DNA of 64,000 nt, from the NCBI GenBank assembly GCA_934675575.1, contig CAKUQQ010000009.1, forward strand, positions 1-64,000, in the 5' to 3' direction. The stretch is from an uncultured Muribaculaceae bacterium (GTDB lineage: Bacteria; Bacteroidota; Bacteroidia; Bacteroidales; Muribaculaceae). Made by a program: the position numbers and the translations under genes. The notes beneath the pieces were generated by a model. That model saw nothing but the letters and a program-made list of their open reading frames with translations. It did not search any database and had not been told where the DNA came from. Shown in pieces: positions 43,024-51,905 of the stretch; within the stretch, counting starts at the first letter, position 1, and each line of letters starts with the position of its first letter.

Positions 43024-43410
43024 ATGAGTTTTTCTGTGAGGAAAACGGTGATTGCTGCACTGATTGTGGCCGTAGTGATTGCGGCAATAGCGGTGTATAA
43101 AATCTTTGACCCCATGGAAAGCAGTATTTTCCCAAGATGCGTGTTTTATAGTGTGACAGGGCTTAGGTGTCCGGGGTGTGGCACACAGCGTGCGCTGCAC
43201 GCCATGCTCACAGGCGATTTTGCTGCCGCATGGCACTACAACGCCTTTCTGATGGTGATGTTGCCTGTGATAGTGTTGCTTCTTGGTGCAGAATGGCTCA
43301 GAAAGCGCACCCCCCGGCTTTATGTGGCGGTAAACTCCAAGTGGGTGGTAGCTTTAGTGCTTGTGGCAGTGATGGCGTGGTGGATTGTCCGCAATGCGCT
43401 TGGTTGGTGA
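43024..43410 (+). CDS. DUF2752 membrane protein
   Basis: 128 residues from the ATG at 43024. Membrane segments lie at residues ~8-27, ~72-90 and ~105-123. The DUF2752 signature is between the first two: CVFYSVTGLRCPGCGTQRALHAMLTGDFAAAWHYN, with the CPGCGxxR core and the AxxxN end. The CxxC pair could bind a metal or be redox active; this is inference. It sits between the GYF/CD225 gene and a beta-barrel gene, all in the same direction. No catalytic function is known to me for the family. Confidence 0.8.
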   Translation: MSFSVRKTVIAALIVAVVIAAIAVYKIFDPMESSIFPRCVFYSVTGLRCPGCGTQRALHAMLTGDFAAAWHYNAFLMVMLPVIVLLLGAEWLRKRTPRLYVAVNSKWVVALVLVAVMAWWIVRNALGW

Positions 43411-43481
43411 CCAGAAGGCAACACTTGTTTGCACACAACTTGGTCAATGTTTTTACAGAAAAAATACTAAAGAAATTAGAA

Positions 43482-44054
43482 ATGGTAAAGAAATTAGTAG
43501 CTGTGGTAATGGCTGTGTTGTCGGTTGTGACAGCGTCGGCTCAAAGTGCCGACAGGTGGCGCAGTGTGAATGTAGAGCTTATGGGTGCCTCGTCGATGGT
43601 AGGTGTAAACTATGATTCGCGGTTCAAGGCTGGTTCGCCATGGGGCTACCGCGTGGGTTTGTCGTGGGGATATTCCGACAATGACAACTTTTTTAGTGGC
43701 GGCGGTAGCTCGTTGCGAGCATATTTGGCTCCAGTGGCAGTGAACTATTTGCTTGGCAACAAGCGTCACTCACTTGAACTTGGATTTGGTGCAAGTTTGG
43801 GATTGTGCAATGTGCATGAGACGTATTTTCGCGAATTGGAGCCATCGACTGCGGGCGAAGACAGCTTCGAGCTTTATGGACATTCGCGCAACACCTTTGG
43901 CTACTATATGTTTGGCGACATAGGTTATCGCTTCACTGCCGACAACGGTTTCCAGTTGAGGGTGGGTATGAATCCGTCGTTCAACTTTGGTGACGCACAC
44001 GGGTTGAAAAAAGAGTTGTTTTTCCCATACGTCAGCTTTGGTTTCGCATTTTGA
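43482..44054 (+). CDS. Outer-membrane beta-barrel protein
   Basis: 190 residues from the ATG at 43482, with a signal peptide ending near VTASAQS. The rest alternates polar and hydrophobic residues in strands (YRVGLSWGYSD, LRAYLAPVAVNYLLG, HSLELGFGASLGL, YMFGDIGYRFTADNGFQLRVGMNPSF) and ends in PYVSFGFAF, a terminal Phe as expected for BAM-inserted barrels. About eight strands fit the length. No ligand is evident. It lies 71 bp after DUF2752, which is enough for a separate start but also for one transcript. Confidence 0.75.
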   Translation: MVKKLVAVVMAVLSVVTASAQSADRWRSVNVELMGASSMVGVNYDSRFKAGSPWGYRVGLSWGYSDNDNFFSGGGSSLRAYLAPVAVNYLLGNKRHSLELGFGASLGLCNVHETYFRELEPSTAGEDSFELYGHSRNTFGYYMFGDIGYRFTADNGFQLRVGMNPSFNFGDAHGLKKELFFPYVSFGFAF

Positions 44055-44118
44055 AAACGAAATGCTAACCTGACCAATGTGGTGCTTCTGCACCGCTGCC
44101 GCAACAATAAAACTGAAA

Positions 44119-44160
44119 ACAAGAGGGGTTGAGCCTAAGCGTTGGCTCAACCCCTCTTGT
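44119..44160. terminator. Bidirectional terminator
   Basis: A perfect 17-bp stem (44119-44135 and 44144-44160) with an 8-base loop between the convergent barrel and GH110-like genes. Confidence 0.85.
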
Positions 44161-44186
44161 CATTGCTTATTTTGCCGTTTGACGGC

Positions 44187-45848
44187 TTATTTCTTTATGT
44201 CGGCATCTTTCACAATCAGTTCTTTTTGGCAGCCTTTCACCACATTGCCTTTCACTTTCACGTTTTTTGCATTACACACCAAGATGCCGCACTCGCTGCC
44301 GGTGCCCGACACAATCTCATTGTTTTCAATCGTGATGTTGTCGTGCAGCCTGACGCCATCAATGGCTTCTGCCACAATGTCAACGTCGATGCCTGCACCG
44401 TGATAGCCGCCGCTTGTGCCGCAGTTTATAATCTTGTTGCCGCTTATCACCACATTTTTGCTGTGCCAGCCCTCTTTCCAGTTGGCCTCGCTGCTAAGTG
44501 CCACGGCAGCCAGTGTTAGTCCCACAAACGTGTTGTTTTTGATGACCGTGCCGGCTGTGGTCTTGATGAGCACTCCGCGTGCCATGTGACCCCAGTCGAG
44601 GCAGTTTTCAAACACCACCTTTGGCATGAGGGTGGAGTTGATGAGGTAATAATTGCTAAAATCGGCTGGTAATTTGCCGTCTAATGCAACATCATAGGGC
44701 ACGGCCTTGTCTTTGTGGCTCACGGCTTTCACTTTGAATGTGCCCACTGGCTCAAGGTTCTTGATGCGCACGAGGGTCATTTTGTCGCCCACACGCGGCA
44801 CATCGGCGCGCTGTGCGTGGGTAAACGTGGGCGCTTTGAGTGTGAGCGTGGCATTGTTGCCGTTGACCGCTGTGATGTCGTGATAGTAGCCGTGCACATT
44901 TGTGGCATCGTCGCCCTGGCCGCAGAATGTGCAGTGGTCAAAGGCGATAGTGCCCTCGCAAGCGGCAAAGTGTGTGGCATCGGTGTTGGTGCTGTAACGG
45001 AAACCTTGTGCTGGTGTCACACTCAGGCGATTCATGGTCACAGTGTTGGTGTGGAATCCCACAATCCCCATTCCACAGTTGGCGTTTATGGTCACATCGT
45101 TGAGCGTGGTGTTGCGGCTTTCGCAGATGAATATGGCAGGACGGTAGTGGAATGTGTGAGGTGCTCCAACGGCAGCCCCAAGCAGATATTTGGGCAGTGT
45201 GCCTCGGAAACGCACCGTGTTGGGCGCAACTATGGCTTCACGATTGCCGCCATGAGTCTCGCGATAATGGCCTTTCACGCTATCGTCCCAGATGTTGACG
45301 CGCGGAAACGGCGTGTTCATGGTCAACTCGTGGCTTGGACGGTCGAAATACACCGTGTAGCTGTTGTCCTGAATGTCGGTAATCCGTCCCTCCGACATGG
45401 GCTTGCGCACAAAGTTTATGGTCAGCCCATTGAGAGTGAAGTTTTGGGTGTTTTCAATCGTTATGCCTTCTTGCCAGCCGTCGAGCAGCAGGGTGGCACC
45501 GGCGGCTTCCACCGTGGCGTTTTTTGCACCTGAGAAGTCGAGTCCTTTCACATAGTCGTGATAGGGGGTGAACATCTTTTTTTCTGGGTCTTGCCCATAG
45601 TCACCGTTCATGACGGCGTTTTCAATGGCCACGGCTTTTTCGTCGCGCAGCACATAAGTACCTGGCAAGAACACGAGTTTCGTTCCTTCGTGCGTTCTGA
45701 CCCACTCGGCTGCTTTACGCAAGGCTTGAGAGTCGTCTTTGCCGTCGCTCGGCACAGCACCAAAGTCGGTGACATACACAGTGTGTTGACCCCAGCAACT
45801 CATTGCTGCTGCGCCAGCGCACAATATTGCAATCAAAGTTCTTTTCAT
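44187..45848 (-). CDS. Secreted right-handed beta-helix hydrolase, GH110-like
   Basis: 553 residues from the ATG at 45848 (MKRTLIAILCAGAAAMSCWGQ), giving a signal peptide; the open frame upstream is untranslated leader. After HTVYVTDFGAVPSDGKDDSQAL the protein is a long beta-helix. Features match GH110 alpha-1,3-galactosidases as I remember them: a TNTDATHF segment followed by CTFCGQGDDATNVHG (D313, D314), and ARGVLIKTTAGTVIKNNTF late in the helix. GH110 members release terminal alpha-1,3-galactose from host glycans. The assignment is by motif memory, not a search; another polygalacturonase-like family is possible. It diverges from a DUF5722 gene 258 bp away. Confidence 0.6.
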   Translation of the reverse strand: MKRTLIAILCAGAAAMSCWGQHTVYVTDFGAVPSDGKDDSQALRKAAEWVRTHEGTKLVFLPGTYVLRDEKAVAIENAVMNGDYGQDPEKKMFTPYHDYVKGLDFSGAKNATVEAAGATLLLDGWQEGITIENTQNFTLNGLTINFVRKPMSEGRITDIQDNSYTVYFDRPSHELTMNTPFPRVNIWDDSVKGHYRETHGGNREAIVAPNTVRFRGTLPKYLLGAAVGAPHTFHYRPAIFICESRNTTLNDVTINANCGMGIVGFHTNTVTMNRLSVTPAQGFRYSTNTDATHFAACEGTIAFDHCTFCGQGDDATNVHGYYHDITAVNGNNATLTLKAPTFTHAQRADVPRVGDKMTLVRIKNLEPVGTFKVKAVSHKDKAVPYDVALDGKLPADFSNYYLINSTLMPKVVFENCLDWGHMARGVLIKTTAGTVIKNNTFVGLTLAAVALSSEANWKEGWHSKNVVISGNKIINCGTSGGYHGAGIDVDIVAEAIDGVRLHDNITIENNEIVSGTGSECGILVCNAKNVKVKGNVVKGCQKELIVKDADIKK

Positions 45849-46106
45849 ATTGTTTAAAAAAGAGAGTTTTTTATGAGTTGCTAAGATAATAATAATCTTC
45901 GATGTTTGCCAACCGAAGAATGTAGTGCAACAGATAAAAACAAGTGGAAGTATGCCTTGTGTTTGCTTTTGAGTAAAGACAACACAAAACCACACTCTTT
46001 TCTTTGATAGACATTACCACAAAGTTGGTTTCAACAGAAAATTCAAGAAAATGCGTTATATTTGCAAATAACAAAACGAACAATAATCTCATAAAATCAA
46101 GCATCA

Positions 46107-48212
46107 ATGAAAATTTATAACCTGCGTTTGTTGAGTCTGTTTGCGCTTGTGGCATGCCTTATGCCGGCAATGGCTTTGAACCTCAACTTCAACCCTTCGA
46201 CCAAGCATAATCTCGACATTTCCACGGCAAATGGTGTGGCAAAAATCACCACTACGGGCAATGACCCATATGTCAGCTTCAATGCCCTTGCCTCGGCCAT
46301 ATCGCACGACAACACCATATTGTCGTTTGAATACACTGCACCAAAAGACATTAACAGCGTGATAATATACATGTCGCCACTTGCCGGAACCAACAGGGTG
46401 GAAATGGGGCGTTTGAAGACCTCGGCATCATGGAAAACGGTGACTTGCGACCTGGGCGGCTTGATGAAAAAGCTGAACTGGGGCAAGAAAGGCGATTTTC
46501 TGCGCATAGACCCCGGTACTGCCGCAGGAGTGGAAATAAGCATACGCAACGTGGTGCTGCGCCCGATGACTGCTGACGAGCAAGCTGCACACAACCAGTG
46601 GCTTGCTGCCGAAAAGGCTAAGAAAGAAAAAGAGAACGCGCTCAACGCCTATCTGCATGCTACCTACGCATCGAGTGTGGACAGGGTGGAGGTAACTGAC
46701 AACCAGATTATAATAGCCGGCAAAGCAAACTCCTCTGATTGCCAGCTTGTGGAGCTTGCCCCGTGGCAAGATGTGACCAATCCCAACCATTACAATTATT
46801 TCGTGAACCTCAAGGCTGGTGACTTTAAGGTGGCTTTTAACCGTAATGTGGAGCGAGGCGGTGTGACCTATGACCGACTGCTGTCGAGGTGGGTAGTTGT
46901 CAAGGCCAATGGCGATGACCTCACTCTCGACAGCCATGCACGCTATGCCGACGTGGTGAAGCCTATACGCTCTGCCAGCGAGGGCATCTTGAAAAGCAAA
47001 AAAGGTCTTGGCGGCTTCCGCATCAATGAGAAAGTGGGCGACCTTGACTTGCTGGGCATAAACAGTGTGACAGTTAACATGCACCTCACGCAGCTCGTGT
47101 TTTCACATGAGCCAAAAGGCGGCGGCATTCCATACACTTATGGCGGCAAGAAATTTTACTTCAGCCGTGAGCGCATGGACTATTACGACCGGGTGATGAC
47201 TACCCTTGAGCAACGCGGCATAGTGGTGTCGGCAATTCTGCTCGTTGACATACACATGGGTGGCACCGACTCAACACTTATGCGCACTTTCCGTCACCCG
47301 GAGCTTGAAGAAGGGCAAGACGTGTTCTACACTATGCCAAACCTCACAACGCCAGAGGGCGTGAACCTGTATGCCGCATGTCTTGACTTCCTTGCCAACC
47401 GATACAGCGACGGAAAACACGGGCGTATTCACCACTGGATTATGCACAATGAGGTTGATGCCGGCTACACATGGACCAATATGGGACGTCAGCCAGAACT
47501 TGTGTATTTAGACACCTACATCAAGTCGATGCGCATGTGCAGCAACATAGTGCGTCAGTATGACCAGCACTCGGCAGTGCTTGGTTCCTACACTCACAGC
47601 TGGCTGCATATAGACGACACCAACTTCTCAAACTACTCGTCGAAACAGATGCTTGACCACACGGTGCTCTACTCCAAAGCCGAAGGTGACTTCTTGTGGG
47701 GCGTGGCCTATCACCCATATCCACAAGACCTGACAAAACCGCAGCTGTGGTCAAACGACAACCTTGCCACCTATGACCGCAATGCCAAGTTGTGCACGTT
47801 TAAGAACCTGGAGGTGATAGACGACTGGATTCGCCAGCCAGAAAACATGTATCTCGGCAATCAGAAGCGACTGCTCTTCTTGAGCGAAAACGGCACAAAC
47901 TCGCCATCGTATGACAAGCGCGACCTCGACCTTCAGGCTGCCGGTGCTGCATGGGCATGGAAGAAAATCAATGCCCTGCCAGGCATAGACGCCGTGCAGT
48001 GGCACGCTTGGATTGACAACAGGCATGAGTTTGGCTTGCACATAGGCTTGCGCAAGTTCCCTGACCAAGAGGGCGACCCATGGGGCATAAAACCGGTGTG
48101 GAGAGTGTGGCAAGCTGCCGGCACCAAAAATGAGGACAAGGTGTTTAAGCCCTATTTGAAAGTGATAGGCATAAAGAACTGGAAACAGATTTTCCACAAG
48201 CTTGACGATTGA
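46107..48212 (+). CDS. DUF5722 secreted protein, putative clan-A glycoside hydrolase
   Basis: 701 residues with a signal peptide (about 23 residues). Residues ~25-155 are a beta-sandwich of carbohydrate-binding type (NTILSFEYTAPKDINSVIIYM). A second beta region follows to ~270. The C-terminal ~430 residues fit DUF5722: GLGGFRINEKVGDLDLLGI, a TIM-barrel-like series, HWIMHNEVDAG (N448, E449) at the place of a clan-A acid/base, HPYPQDLTKP, and LLFLSENGTNSP (E594) at the place of the nucleophile. The catalytic role is inference. A paralogue lies at 53685-55811. The next gene (sialate esterase type) starts 42 bp later on the same strand. Confidence 0.75.
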   Translation: MKIYNLRLLSLFALVACLMPAMALNLNFNPSTKHNLDISTANGVAKITTTGNDPYVSFNALASAISHDNTILSFEYTAPKDINSVIIYMSPLAGTNRVEMGRLKTSASWKTVTCDLGGLMKKLNWGKKGDFLRIDPGTAAGVEISIRNVVLRPMTADEQAAHNQWLAAEKAKKEKENALNAYLHATYASSVDRVEVTDNQIIIAGKANSSDCQLVELAPWQDVTNPNHYNYFVNLKAGDFKVAFNRNVERGGVTYDRLLSRWVVVKANGDDLTLDSHARYADVVKPIRSASEGILKSKKGLGGFRINEKVGDLDLLGINSVTVNMHLTQLVFSHEPKGGGIPYTYGGKKFYFSRERMDYYDRVMTTLEQRGIVVSAILLVDIHMGGTDSTLMRTFRHPELEEGQDVFYTMPNLTTPEGVNLYAACLDFLANRYSDGKHGRIHHWIMHNEVDAGYTWTNMGRQPELVYLDTYIKSMRMCSNIVRQYDQHSAVLGSYTHSWLHIDDTNFSNYSSKQMLDHTVLYSKAEGDFLWGVAYHPYPQDLTKPQLWSNDNLATYDRNAKLCTFKNLEVIDDWIRQPENMYLGNQKRLLFLSENGTNSPSYDKRDLDLQAAGAAWAWKKINALPGIDAVQWHAWIDNRHEFGLHIGLRKFPDQEGDPWGIKPVWRVWQAAGTKNEDKVFKPYLKVIGIKNWKQIFHKLDD

Positions 48213-48254
48213 GCATGTGGCAAAACGATAATCTTATAAAAAATCAATAAGCAA

Positions 48255-49694
48255 ATGACAACGCCAGCACGACTACTTTTAACAGTTATAATCGCTCTTA
48301 TTGCTGCTCAAGCAGCCAATGCAAAATTGCGGCTTCATCACCTTGTGTCGGACAATATGGTGATACAGCAACTTGCGGAGGCACGCTTGTGGGGGTGGGA
48401 CACTCCGGGCAAGAAAGTGACGGTGAAAGTGTCGTGGTCGGCTGACAGGCACTCGGCGGTGGCCGATGCTTCGGGGTTGTGGCAGGTGAAAGTGAAAACG
48501 CCGCAAGCCTCGCACAAGCCACTTTCCATCACGTTTAGCGACGGAACTGACCGCATCACGGTGAGCAATGTGCTTGCCGGCGAGGTGTGGGTGTGTGGCG
48601 GCCAGAGCAACATGGAGATGGGTGTGCGCGGCTACGACGGCTGCCCTGTGGAGGGCGCTAACCAGACAATAGCCGAAGCCTCACGCTATCCGGGCATACG
48701 CATAGCCAAAGTGCCGGCCAAGATGAGTGCGGCTCCGCTTGCCGACACCGATGTGTCGTGGCAGGTGAGCAGCCCTGCATGTGTGGGCAGGGCGAGTGCT
48801 GTGGCATATAACTTTGCCAAGACGCTCAATGTGTCGCTTGACGTGCCTGTGGGCATAATACTGACGTATAAAGGGGCTACACGCTGCGAGAGCTGGCTCA
48901 ATGCCCCAAACATAAAGGCTTTGACCCAGGAGCCAACCGATTCGGCAGAGATAGCCAAGCAATTTCAGCAGCCAGAAATACGCCCTGTGCTGTGGGGCAA
49001 CGGCACATTCAGCCCGGTGTCGCGTTACACAGTGCGTGGCATAACGTTTTATCAGGGGTGTGGCAATGTGGGCAATCCGCAGGGCTACTACACCAAGTTG
49101 CTAAGTGCCCTTGCCAAGCAGTGGCGCAGCGATTTCGGGCTTGGCGACATTCCGTTTTATTTTGTGCAGATTGCGCCGTTTGCCTATGGCGACCCCAGCG
49201 GAGATGCTGCCGCAAAGCTCCGTGCCGACCAGTTTGAGGCTTCAAAGGTGATTCCAAACAGTGGCATAGTGTGCACCCAAGACCTGGTGTATGCCCATGA
49301 AGTCAACCAGATTCACCCTGCGCAAAAACGGCAGGTGGGCGAGCGGTTGGCGTATCTTGCCATGAGTGGGCAATATGGGCTCACGGAGCTTATGAGCCAA
49401 AGCCCGTCGTTCAAGAGTATGACCGTGAGCGGCGACAGTTGCATAATAAGCCTTGACAATCTTTATGGCAGCACTAATCTGATGAGTGGCTTGAAGGGAT
49501 TTGAGGTGGCTGGCGCCGACAGTGTGTTTCACACGGCCGAGGCTTCGTGGTGCCAAGGCAAGGGAGTGATAGTGACTTGCTCAGAGGTGAAAAAACCGGT
49601 GGCAGTGCGCTACTGCTGGCATAACTTCATGCTTGGCAATGTGGCCAATCTTGCCGGGCTTCCGCTGTTTCCGTTCCGCACCGACTCGTGGTGA
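48255..49694 (+). CDS. Sialate O-acetylesterase-family (SASA/SGNH) esterase
   Basis: 479 residues with a signal peptide (ends near AANA). A beta-sandwich N-terminus (LRLHHLVSDNMVIQQ) leads to the SGNH block GEVWVCGGQSNMEMG with nucleophile S118, then GNPQGYYTKLLSALAKQWR and the catalytic histidine in VNQIHPAQKRQVGERL (H354). Many relatives have Asp two residues before that His (DIHP); here it is Gln (QIHP). The family removes O-acetyl groups from sialic acids or xylan-type sugars in the periplasm or outside. Co-directional with the DUF5722 gene, which suggests both act on an acetylated glycan. Confidence 0.85.
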   Translation: MTTPARLLLTVIIALIAAQAANAKLRLHHLVSDNMVIQQLAEARLWGWDTPGKKVTVKVSWSADRHSAVADASGLWQVKVKTPQASHKPLSITFSDGTDRITVSNVLAGEVWVCGGQSNMEMGVRGYDGCPVEGANQTIAEASRYPGIRIAKVPAKMSAAPLADTDVSWQVSSPACVGRASAVAYNFAKTLNVSLDVPVGIILTYKGATRCESWLNAPNIKALTQEPTDSAEIAKQFQQPEIRPVLWGNGTFSPVSRYTVRGITFYQGCGNVGNPQGYYTKLLSALAKQWRSDFGLGDIPFYFVQIAPFAYGDPSGDAAAKLRADQFEASKVIPNSGIVCTQDLVYAHEVNQIHPAQKRQVGERLAYLAMSGQYGLTELMSQSPSFKSMTVSGDSCIISLDNLYGSTNLMSGLKGFEVAGADSVFHTAEASWCQGKGVIVTCSEVKKPVAVRYCWHNFMLGNVANLAGLPLFPFRTDSW

Positions 49695-49870
49695 CGCACA
49701 GTGCTTGCTTAGCAAGGTTTGGAGAAAGAGAGCCCTAAGAAGTTGCTACGGCATGAAAAATGGCGTGGCGGTGTGTGGCGGATTTTAGCATTTTCGCATT
49801 ATGGTTTTTATTTTTAACTTTGCAGCCTACAATCGTTTATTTTATTAACAACAAACACACTATTTTGTTT

Positions 49871-51805
49871 ATGAGGAAAATTTTACTGCTTGCAAGCATA
49901 GCCGCATCTATGGCTTTTGCAACACAAGCAGAGACTCTTCTCAATGAGTCTTTCAACTATGCCGCCGGCGCGCTTTATGGCAATGGCAAATGGGTGAAAT
50001 ATGGCGCAAAGACAAGTGCCCCTATTCAAGTGACCGATACAGCACTCACTTTTGCTGACTATCAGAACGTTGCGGCTGGCAAGGCTGTGGCTCTGACCAA
50101 GGAGCAGGGCGAAAGCCTTCAGGCATTGTTCCGCGACAAAGGAACCAGTGCCGTTGACGGTGCAATCTACTATTCTGCGCTCATCAACCTCACTTCGCAG
50201 CCGTCGGGCTCAAGATCCACCGCATTTTTGGCTCTCACTGGCGCAAACGATGATGACCTCACTAAATATGGCGACGGCGTGGCAGGAAGCGAGGGCGCAG
50301 GCCTGTTTGCTCAGGCTTCGGGCGACGGCTTTAAGCTCGGCGTGAGCCGCAGTGTGCTTATTAGCGGCAACACAAAGAGCGATGTGTGCTGGAGCGAAAA
50401 GGAGTTGGCTCTTGGCACCACCTATCTTGTGGTGGTGAAATATGTGGCAACTGCCGGCGACGCCAACGATGCAATCTCATTGTGGATTAACCCAGCCAAG
50501 GGCGAGACTGAACCAGCGGCCGACGTTGTGGCTTCTGAAACTGTGTCGGAAACGCTTGCCGACGTGCGTGGCATAGAACTGCGCCAAGGTTCGTCAATGA
50601 TGGCAAAAGTGCCAGGCATTGTAATTGACCAAGTGCGCGTGGCAACCACATGGGGCGAGGTGTTCTCACCCAAAAACAGCGAGGTGGTTTTGACTCCGGA
50701 AATCACGGTGAGCGACCTGACGCTCGACTTTGGCAAGGTGTATCAAGGCCTTACTTACACCAAGACGGTGAACATCAAGGGCAAGAACCTTGCAGGCGAC
50801 ATCACAGTGGGTGGTTTGCAGTCGAAACTGCTCTCGGCATCTGCCACCACCATAGCCAAGGCTGACGCAGAGTCGGCCGACGGCTACAATCTGGAACTCA
50901 CACTCAACGTGGCAAACTGCGCCAAGACATCAGACGCTGTGACGTTCTCGTCTAAAGACGCCCAGTCGCGCACGCAGGTTGTGAACTGGCGTCCGATAGA
51001 GACTGTGGCTGTTAACTCGCTCAAAGAACTTTATGACGAGAACAACATCAACATGACCACGATTTATGTGTTTAAGGGAGAGGCCACGGTTACGGCAATC
51101 GACAAGAACTTCTACACATTCTATGCCCAAGATGCTAAATCGGCTGTAGAAATTCGCTCGGCCAGCGGTTGTGGTTACGATGAGGTTGACCTCACAAAGG
51201 TTAAGCAAGGCGACAACATCACCAACCTGGTGTGCAACGTGATTTTCTCTGATGACGGTGGCATAGACCTTATTCCTGTGGCTCCCGACGCTTGGCAAGT
51301 GACTTCTTCCGGCAATGAGGTGACTCCACAGGTCATGACATTTGAGCAGATACATGCTGCCGAGGCTTGTGACGCAATGTTTAAGCTCATCACTGTGAAG
51401 AATGTGAAGTTTGACGAAAAATATGGTTCTTACCCTGACCCAGACTACTACGGCAAGTTCAACACGCCATTCCACTTGGTTAACGATGGCACACGCAACG
51501 GCGAAATTTGGTACTTCCGTGGAACTGACATTTACAACTCTTCGACCAAGGGCTACTTCAACAGCGTGTGGAGTGTGACAGGCATTTGCTACTTCCTCAC
51601 TCCTATGGCTGCGGTGGCTCCACGTGCGCTTACCGACTTCGTGAAGACTGGCGAGAGCGGTGTTGAGGCTGTGAAGACAGGCGATGCAGCCACAATCGTT
51701 GCTTATTATGATTTGTGTGGCCGTAAGGTTAGCAATCCGGCAAGCGGCTTCTATATCGTTAAGTATTCTGACGGCACTACAAGCAAAATCAACTTGAGGA
51801 AATGA
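49871..51805 (+). CDS. Secreted multidomain protein with T9SS-like C-terminus
   Basis: 644 residues from the ATG at 49871 (MRKILLLASIAASMAFATQAE, a signal peptide). Residues ~20-250 begin LLNESFNYAAGALYGNG and have a jelly-roll, lectin-like pattern. Residues ~270-370 contain VSDLTLDFGKVYQGLTYTKTVNIKG, an Ig-like segment. Residues ~375-580 look like an OB-fold or DUF5689-like domain (IYVFKGEATVTAIDKNFYTFYAQDA). The tail has YDLCGRKVSNPASGFYIVKYSDG, a T9SS sorting motif. No catalytic motif is visible; a surface adhesin or binding protein is plausible. -7 element TAACTTTG at 49815-49822; terminator at 51845. Confidence 0.7.
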   Translation: MRKILLLASIAASMAFATQAETLLNESFNYAAGALYGNGKWVKYGAKTSAPIQVTDTALTFADYQNVAAGKAVALTKEQGESLQALFRDKGTSAVDGAIYYSALINLTSQPSGSRSTAFLALTGANDDDLTKYGDGVAGSEGAGLFAQASGDGFKLGVSRSVLISGNTKSDVCWSEKELALGTTYLVVVKYVATAGDANDAISLWINPAKGETEPAADVVASETVSETLADVRGIELRQGSSMMAKVPGIVIDQVRVATTWGEVFSPKNSEVVLTPEITVSDLTLDFGKVYQGLTYTKTVNIKGKNLAGDITVGGLQSKLLSASATTIAKADAESADGYNLELTLNVANCAKTSDAVTFSSKDAQSRTQVVNWRPIETVAVNSLKELYDENNINMTTIYVFKGEATVTAIDKNFYTFYAQDAKSAVEIRSASGCGYDEVDLTKVKQGDNITNLVCNVIFSDDGGIDLIPVAPDAWQVTSSGNEVTPQVMTFEQIHAAEACDAMFKLITVKNVKFDEKYGSYPDPDYYGKFNTPFHLVNDGTRNGEIWYFRGTDIYNSSTKGYFNSVWSVTGICYFLTPMAAVAPRALTDFVKTGESGVEAVKTGDAATIVAYYDLCGRKVSNPASGFYIVKYSDGTTSKINLRK

Positions 51806-51844
51806 GCTGCGGCACCGAATAAATCAGTACGCTGATAAAAAATC

Positions 51845-51885
51845 AAACGCCTTGACCGCTAATTGCTGTCAAGGCGTTTTTGTTT
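51845..51885. terminator. Terminator between convergent genes
   Basis: Arms AAACGCCTTGAC (51845-51856) and GTCAAGGCGTTT (51868-51879), 11-base loop, followed by TTGTTTTT. Confidence 0.85.
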
Positions 51886-51905
51886 TTGAGGAAAAGATGA
51901 TTGGT

